Assembly (NCBI GenBank): GCA_023451915.1
Contig: JAEXXS010000284.1
Location: forward strand, 1 to 10,236
Reading direction: 5' to 3'
Length of the DNA stretch: 10,236 nucleotides
Source of the DNA: Pseudomonadota bacterium
GTDB taxonomy: Bacteria; Pseudomonadota; Alphaproteobacteria; Rhizobiales; Rhizobiaceae
The notes under the pieces are model-generated. The model did not search any database. It was not told the origin of the DNA and was given only the letters and a program-made list of their open reading frames with translations. Numbering within the stretch: position 1 is the stretch's first letter; every line of letters starts with the position of its first letter. Position numbers and translations under genes: made by a program. Shown here in pieces: positions 5,450 to 10,236 of this stretch.

Positions 5450-7342
5450 ATGATCTCAGGGACAGATCTCTTGAGGATCGAAAATCTGAGCATTTCCTTC
5501 ACCTTGCTTGGTGGGAAGATCATGGCCGTGAAGAAGGCCGATCTCCGTGTCCTGCCGGGCAAAGTCACTGCCCTCGTCGGTGAATCTGGCTCTGGAAAAT
5601 CTGTGATAAGTCAAGCGGTTATGGGAATTCTCCCGCGCACCGCTTCTGCGAGTGGGAAAATCCTTTTCCAAGACCCCGGCATGCCCGGCCAGCCACCTAT
5701 CGACATTCTGAGCCTCCCGACTGATGGTCCAGAGATACGGGCGCTCCGTGGCAGCCGTATCGGCAAGATTTTTCAGGAGCCTCTGACCTCGCTGTCGCCG
5801 CTCCACACAATCGGAAACCAGATTTCCGAAGTGCTATCGATCCATACCAAGGATACAAAAGCCGAGCGGCGTGAACAGACGGAGGAAATGCTTGGCCTTG
5901 TCGGTTTCCACAACCCAGCCCAGGCCTATGACAAATATCCGTTCGAGCTGTCCGGCGGTATGCGCCAGCGCGCCATGATCGCCATGGCGCTTATATGCAA
6001 GCCATCCCTGCTGATCGCTGACGAACCGACCACGGCGCTTGATGTGACCATTCAGGCGCAGATCCTCGAATTGCTCGGCGAGCTTCGAGCCAAACTCAAT
6101 ATGGCCATGCTGCTCATCACGCATGATCTCGGCGTCGTTGCCAATGTCGCCGACGAGGTGGTCGTCATCTATCACGGCGAGATCATGGAATCGGGACCGG
6201 TTGAAACCATCTTCCGTAAACCGGCCCACCCCTATCTCAAGGGGCTGATGGCCGCCGTGCCGCATTTCGACATGAAGCCCGGCGAACGCCTGAAATCCTT
6301 GCGCGACGTGCCTGTCGATGTCACCAAATTGATGGGGAAGAGCACGGTCGTCAATGAGGATCGCAGCAATGTGCTGCTTTCCGTGCGGGATGTTTCCAAG
6401 ACCTTCGCAGCCCGCAAAACGCTTTTCGCGAAAGAGGGCGGACCGCCGACGCGCGCGGTCAATGACGTCAGTTTCGATGTCTTGCGCGGCGAATGTTTCG
6501 GTCTGGTCGGCGAGAGCGGTTGCGGCAAGACCACGCTGAGCAAAATCCTGATGCGCGCGGTTACGCCGGACGCCGGCTCCGTGACCTTCAATGGCGACAC
6601 GGGCCCGATAGACGTCCTCAACGCCAGCGGCAGCGACCTGCAAGCGCTGCGCACCAAGGTCCAGATGGTGTTTCAGGACCCGGTATCCTCACTATCGCCG
6701 CGCATGACCATCCAGAATATTCTCAGCGAACCGCTGGAAATTCACGGGCGCGGAAATGCGAAATCCCGACTGGACAAGGTTGCTGACCTGATGGACGTGG
6801 TTGGCCTGAATCGACGCTATCTCAATCGCTATCCGCACGGTCTCTCAGGCGGCCAGCGCCAGCGTGTCGGTATCGCACGCTCCCTGGCGCTCGGGCCGGA
6901 ACTCATATTGTGCGATGAACCTGTATCGGCCCTCGATGTGTCGGTTCAGGCGCAAGTCCTCAACCTTCTCAAAGATTTGCAGAAGGAACTGGGGCTCACT
7001 TATATCTTCATTTCGCACAATCTGGCGGTGGTGGACTATATGGCCGACCGGATCGCCGTGATGTGCGCAGGCCGGATTGTCGAAATCGCTCCCCGTCGCA
7101 CCTTGATGCGGGCGCCCGTCCATCCCTATACGAAGTCGCTGCTTGCCGCTGTTCCGTTCCCCGATCTCGACCGACCGCTCGACTTTGGCAAGCTTCGGAC
7201 TAGCGGCGCGTCCGACAGACGAAACTGGGGTGTTCAGTTCCGCAACGACGGACCGGACGACATGCTGACGCCGATGGATCTGGGCGACGGGCACCTTGTG
7301 CTTGCGCGCAAGACGGCAGATGTGCGGGAGTTGAAGCCTTGA
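5450..7342 (+). CDS. Double-domain ABC importer ATPase (oligopeptide/microcin C type, YejF-like)
   Basis: This 630-aa cytoplasmic protein carries two complete ABC ATPase domains in one chain and should energise the importer encoded downstream. Domain 1 has Walker A GESGSGKS (44-51), signature LSGGMRQR (167-174), Walker [13 protein letters not shown] (187-198) and H-loop H225. Domain 2 has GESGCGKTT (354-362), LSGGQRQR (465-472), [12 protein letters not shown] (485-496) and H523. [12 protein letters not shown] (260-271) and [12 protein letters not shown] (558-569) are the C-terminal signatures of oligopeptide/dipeptide transporter ATPases. [13 protein letters not shown] (108-120) is close to YejF. 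All catalytic motifs are intact in both halves. It is longer than E. coli YejF (about 530 aa), through inserts near 65-95, a long inter-domain linker and a C-terminal tail of about 60 residues. GAAGG (5436-5440) precedes the ATG by 9 nt. The stop overlaps the next start by 4 nt. Confidence 0.93.
   Translation: MISGTDLLRIENLSISFTLLGGKIMAVKKADLRVLPGKVTALVGESGSGKSVISQAVMGILPRTASASGKILFQDPGMPGQPPIDILSLPTDGPEIRALRGSRIGKIFQEPLTSLSPLHTIGNQISEVLSIHTKDTKAERREQTEEMLGLVGFHNPAQAYDKYPFELSGGMRQRAMIAMALICKPSLLIADEPTTALDVTIQAQILELLGELRAKLNMAMLLITHDLGVVANVADEVVVIYHGEIMESGPVETIFRKPAHPYLKGLMAAVPHFDMKPGERLKSLRDVPVDVTKLMGKSTVVNEDRSNVLLSVRDVSKTFAARKTLFAKEGGPPTRAVNDVSFDVLRGECFGLVGESGCGKTTLSKILMRAVTPDAGSVTFNGDTGPIDVLNASGSDLQALRTKVQMVFQDPVSSLSPRMTIQNILSEPLEIHGRGNAKSRLDKVADLMDVVGLNRRYLNRYPHGLSGGQRQRVGIARSLALGPELILCDEPVSALDVSVQAQVLNLLKDLQKELGLTYIFISHNLAVVDYMADRIAVMCAGRIVEIAPRRTLMRAPVHPYTKSLLAAVPFPDLDRPLDFGKLRTSGASDRRNWGVQFRNDGPDDMLTPMDLGDGHLVLARKTADVRELKP
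7326..7330 (+). promoter_or_regulatory. Ribosome binding site supporting the TTG start at 7339
   Basis: GGGAG sits 8 nt before TTG 7339, inside the end of the ATPase gene. It is the main support for this rare start codon, which overlaps the ATPase stop as TTGA. Confidence 0.6.
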
Positions 7343-9234
7343 TAAATCGGCGGACGACTCTGGGCATGCTTGCTTCCTGCTTTCTACCTGGTGTTTCGCG
7401 GGCGGATCCGCCTATGCCGAACTATTCACTGCCGCAGCCGGGCGCACTGCCCGATCTGGTCGACCGCCTCCCCAAAACACCAAGGATCATCAACATGGGA
7501 GCCCTTGGCCGAAAACCCGGCGTGAATGGCGGCGTCATCCGGACCCTGATCGGCAACCAGAAAGACATCCGGCTGATGACGCTCTATGGCTATTCCCGGT
7601 TGGTTGGCTATGACGAAAAGCTCAATCTGCATGCCGATATTCTCGAAAGCTTCGAGACGGTTGAGGATACGGTTTTCACCTTCAAGATCCGGGCCGGGCA
7701 TTGCTGGTCGGATGGTTCCTATCTGACATCGGAGGATTTCCGCTATTGCTGGGAAGACGTGATGCTCAATACGGAGCTGAAGCGAGGGGGGCCGCCGAGG
7801 GTCTTGCTGGTCGATGGAAGGCCGCCGCGGTTCGAAGTCATTGACGAGCTGACTGTCAGATATAGCTGGGACGCGCCCAATCCGGATTTCCTGCCGCAAC
7901 TGGCGGCGCCGCAGGCGCTGACGATTGTTCTGCCGTCGAAATACATGAAGCAGTTTCACAAGGACTATCAGGACAATTTCCGGCTCTCGGCACTGATGAA
8001 GCAATACCGTGTCAAAAAATGGACTGATCTGCACTTCAATATGTCGCGCAGCTATCGTCCCGAAAACCCGGAACTGCCGACGCTCGATCCATGGCGCAAC
8101 ACAACGCCGTCGCCTGCCGAGCAATTCGTTTTTGAGCGCAATCCTTATTTCCACCGTGTCGACGAAAACGGCCTGCAATTGCCCTATGTCGACAAAGTGA
8201 TCCTGAACATTAGTTCTCCAGCCATCATTGCCGCCAAGACCGGCGCCGGCGAAAGCGATCTGCAGGCGCATGGTCTCGATTTTTCCGACTACGCCTTTCT
8301 GAAGGATTCAGAGAAACGATTTCCGGTTAGGGTCAGTTTGTGGAAGCGCACGGAAGGCGCGCGCGTGAGCCTGATGCCCAATCTCAACGCCGGTGACGCC
8401 ACCTGGCGAGCACTCTTCTGGGATGTGCGCGTGCGCCGCGCCCTGTCGCTCGCAATCGACCGGACCGAAATCAACAAGGCGGTGTTCTACGGGCTTGCCG
8501 TCGACAGCGCCAATGCCATTCTGCCCGAAAGCCCGCTCTACAAACCTGAATACAGAATGGCCTGGAGCACATATGATCCAGAACAGGCAAATTCCTTGCT
8601 GGACGCTGCCGGTTTGCAATCGCGTGATGGAGACGGGATGCGCCTGTTGCCCGACGGGCGCGCCGCAAAGATCGTGGTAGAAACCGCGGGTGAAAGCACG
8701 TTAGAGACAGATATCCTCGAGCTTGTCACAGATCACTGGGCGAAGGTCGGCATCTCGCTGTTCATCCGGACATCACAGCGTGACGTTTTCCGCAGCCGGG
8801 CCATGGGCGGCGAAATCATGATGTCCACGTGGTGGGGGCTCGATAACGGCATCCCGACCGCCGACATGAACCCCGGCGAGCTCGCTCCGACCGCGGACGA
8901 CCAATTGCAGTGGCCGGTTTGGGGCATGTATTACATGTCGAACGGGATGAAGGGCCATGCGCCGGAAATTCCGGAAGTAAAGCAGCTTATCGTGCTTCTG
9001 GACCAATGGCGGGCTTCCAGTGAGACGACCGAAAGGGCCGCCATCTGGACGCAGATGCTGGATATCTATTCTGAGCAGGTGTTTTCTATCGGCATCGTCA
9101 ACAGCACGCCCCAGCCCATCCTACGGGCAAATAGTCTCCAGAATGTGCCGGATAAAGGGCTTTACGGCTTCGATCCGACCGGCTTTCTCGGGGTTTTTAT
9201 GCCGGATGCGTTTTGGTATGGAAAGGACGCCTGA
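7339..9234 (+). CDS. Periplasmic solute-binding protein, family 5 (YejA/oligopeptide-like)
   Basis: This is the 631-aa ligand-capturing component of the importer. The N-terminus [22 protein letters not shown] looks like an export signal (cleavage near residue 22, before DPP). It has a twin arginine but not a full Tat consensus. Family-5 features include FKIRAGHCWSDGSYLTSEDFRYCWED (in the range 115-140) and VRRALSLAIDRTEINKAV (365-382), the conserved helix of SBP_bac_5 proteins. There is no lipobox cysteine at the cleavage site, so it is probably soluble rather than a lipoprotein. The length (over 600 aa) fits the YejA-like subgroup better than standard DppA/OppA proteins (about 530-540). Family members bind peptides, microcin C, nickel complexes or oligosaccharides, so the ligand is open; the nearby lyase makes an oligosaccharide worth considering. 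The TTG start overlaps the ATPase stop by 4 nt. Confidence 0.92.
   Translation: MINRRTTLGMLASCFLPGVSRADPPMPNYSLPQPGALPDLVDRLPKTPRIINMGALGRKPGVNGGVIRTLIGNQKDIRLMTLYGYSRLVGYDEKLNLHADILESFETVEDTVFTFKIRAGHCWSDGSYLTSEDFRYCWEDVMLNTELKRGGPPRVLLVDGRPPRFEVIDELTVRYSWDAPNPDFLPQLAAPQALTIVLPSKYMKQFHKDYQDNFRLSALMKQYRVKKWTDLHFNMSRSYRPENPELPTLDPWRNTTPSPAEQFVFERNPYFHRVDENGLQLPYVDKVILNISSPAIIAAKTGAGESDLQAHGLDFSDYAFLKDSEKRFPVRVSLWKRTEGARVSLMPNLNAGDATWRALFWDVRVRRALSLAIDRTEINKAVFYGLAVDSANAILPESPLYKPEYRMAWSTYDPEQANSLLDAAGLQSRDGDGMRLLPDGRAAKIVVETAGESTLETDILELVTDHWAKVGISLFIRTSQRDVFRSRAMGGEIMMSTWWGLDNGIPTADMNPGELAPTADDQLQWPVWGMYYMSNGMKGHAPEIPEVKQLIVLLDQWRASSETTERAAIWTQMLDIYSEQVFSIGIVNSTPQPILRANSLQNVPDKGLYGFDPTGFLGVFMPDAFWYGKDA
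9223..9227 (+). promoter_or_regulatory. Ribosome binding site deciding the permease start
   Basis: AAGGA lies 9 nt before ATG 9237. It favours this start over an in-frame TTG at 9213, which would extend the protein by eight residues into the preceding gene. Confidence 0.6.
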
Positions 9235-9236
9235 CC

Positions 9237-10235
9237 ATGCTGCGATATATTCTCTGGCGCATCGCAGCGATGATCCCCACGCTCATCATCATTTCCGCTT
9301 TGGTTTTCACCATTATCGAACTGCCGCCGGGCGACTATTTCGAAAGCTATGTGTCCGAACTTCGCGCGCAAGGCGAAGCCGTCGACTTGCAGGAAATCGA
9401 GGAACTGCGCGTCCAGTATGGTTTCGATAAGCCGCCGGTGCTGCGCTATTTCCACTGGGTTGCCGGGATGCTGCAGGGGGACTTCGGCTATTCGTTCGAA
9501 TACCAGCTTCCCGTCAGTGATGTTGTGGGCGACAGATTGTGGCTGACAGTGATGGTGTCTTTCTTCACGATCATCTTCACGTGGCTAATCGCTTTTCCGA
9601 TCGGTATCTATTCGGCAACACATCAGTATAGCTGGGCGGATTACGGGCTGACACTGATTGGTCTGCTCGGCATTGCCATTCCGAACTTCATGTTCGCGCT
9701 AATCTTGATGTATTTCGCCAATATCTGGTTCGGCACGTCTATTGGCCATCTCATGGACCAGAAATATCTGGCCGAACCGATGAGTTGGGCCAAGGCATCC
9801 TCTATCCTCTCCCATCTCTGGATACCCGTGCTGATTGTCGGCACTGCGGGCACTGCGGGGATGATCCGGCGCTTGCGCGCCAATCTTCTCGACGAGTTGC
9901 AGAAGCAATATGTGGTGACGGCTCGCGCCAAGGGGTTGCACCCTTTCCGCGCATTGGTGAAGTATCCATTGCGCATGGCGCTCAACTTTTTCATCTCGGA
10001 TATTGGCTCCATCCTGCCCGCGATCATCTCCGGCGCTGAAATCACCGCAATCGTTCTTTCGCTGGAAACAACGGGACCGATGCTCATAAAGGCCTTGCAA
10101 AGTCAGGACATGTATCTTGCAGGTTCATTCCTGATGTTTCTTGCAACATTGACGGTGATTGGCGTGTTGATCTCCGATATCGCGCTCGCCTTTCTTGATC
10201 CACGTATCAGACTGCAGGGCGGGAGCACAAAGTGA
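9237..10235 (+). CDS. ABC importer inner-membrane permease (YejB/DppB/OppB-like)
   Basis: The 332-aa product has the DppB/OppB permease layout: a first membrane helix at about 8-28 (WRIAAMIPTLIIISALVFTII), then a periplasmic segment with GDFGYSFEY (81-89). Further hydrophobic helices lie at about 101-124, 136-163, 194-210, 250-274 and 295-320. The cytoplasmic EAA-like loop VVTARAKGLHPFRAL (226-240) contacts the ATPase, and the C-terminus LDPRIRLQGG is typical of the family. It starts 2 nt after the solute-binding protein stop, so the three genes form one tight operon. The stop is one base before the window end. A second permease (DppC/YejE-like) is needed for a working transporter and should follow outside. 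The ATPase-binding protein-permease order differs from yejABEF of E. coli. Confidence 0.92.
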   Translation: MLRYILWRIAAMIPTLIIISALVFTIIELPPGDYFESYVSELRAQGEAVDLQEIEELRVQYGFDKPPVLRYFHWVAGMLQGDFGYSFEYQLPVSDVVGDRLWLTVMVSFFTIIFTWLIAFPIGIYSATHQYSWADYGLTLIGLLGIAIPNFMFALILMYFANIWFGTSIGHLMDQKYLAEPMSWAKASSILSHLWIPVLIVGTAGTAGMIRRLRANLLDELQKQYVVTARAKGLHPFRALVKYPLRMALNFFISDIGSILPAIISGAEITAIVLSLETTGPMLIKALQSQDMYLAGSFLMFLATLTVIGVLISDIALAFLDPRIRLQGGSTK

Positions 10236-10236
10236 C

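Noticed and set aside
5271..5453. 60-codon plus-strand frame in the leader
   Set aside because: It begins inside the lyase gene, has no ribosome site or family feature, and ends at the ATPase start. The region is better explained as a structured leader.
5834..6643. 269-codon minus-strand open frame
   Set aside because: It is antisense to the ATPase with both ABC domains intact, a common GC-rich shadow.
7339..7410. Tat signal on the solute-binding protein
   Set aside because: The twin arginine is present (NRRTTLG), but the residues after it do not fit the consensus well. I left the export route open.
7426..8271. 281-codon minus-strand open frame
   Set aside because: It is antisense to the solute-binding protein and has no recognisable features.

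Overview
The window reads as a chromosomal or large-replicon segment from an alphaproteobacterium, most likely of the Hyphomicrobiales (Brucella/Ochrobactrum/Rhizobium-like). This rests on moderately high GC, the style of the proteins (a Methyltransf_17-type methyltransferase, a rhizobial-type class III cyclase, a polysaccharide-lyase-like protein, a large family-5 solute-binding protein) and tight operons with 4-nt overlaps. No species can be fixed from the sequence alone. I see no tRNA, rRNA, CRISPR array, insertion sequence or phage gene.

Left arm, minus strand (1-2770): a nucleotide-sugar 6-dehydrogenase (UDP-GlcNAc/UDP-Glc dehydrogenase family) is followed after about 54 nt by a small SAM-dependent methyltransferase. 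After a 212-nt AT-rich gap comes the first 224 codons of an ABC exporter-type membrane protein that leaves the window at base 1. Centre: a divergent intergenic region (about 2771-2977) separates this arm from a plus-strand pair, a class III nucleotide cyclase and a secreted polysaccharide-lyase-like protein, joined by an ATGA overlap.

Right arm, plus strand (5450-10235): after a 160-nt leader with several stem-loops comes a compact ABC importer operon of the oligopeptide/microcin-C (YejABEF-like) type. Its order is a double ATPase, a 631-aa periplasmic solute-binding protein with a TTG start, and a YejB-like inner-membrane permease. The partner permease (YejE-like) is expected just beyond the right edge.

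Working model (inference): the left arm makes and perhaps exports an acidic sugar polymer. The central pair links cyclic-nucleotide signalling to an extracytoplasmic enzyme acting on a uronate-containing polymer. The right arm imports released oligomers, peptides or another ligand. The most unusual single point is that the cyclase keeps its metal-binding and transition-state residues but has serine at both positions that normally select the purine base.
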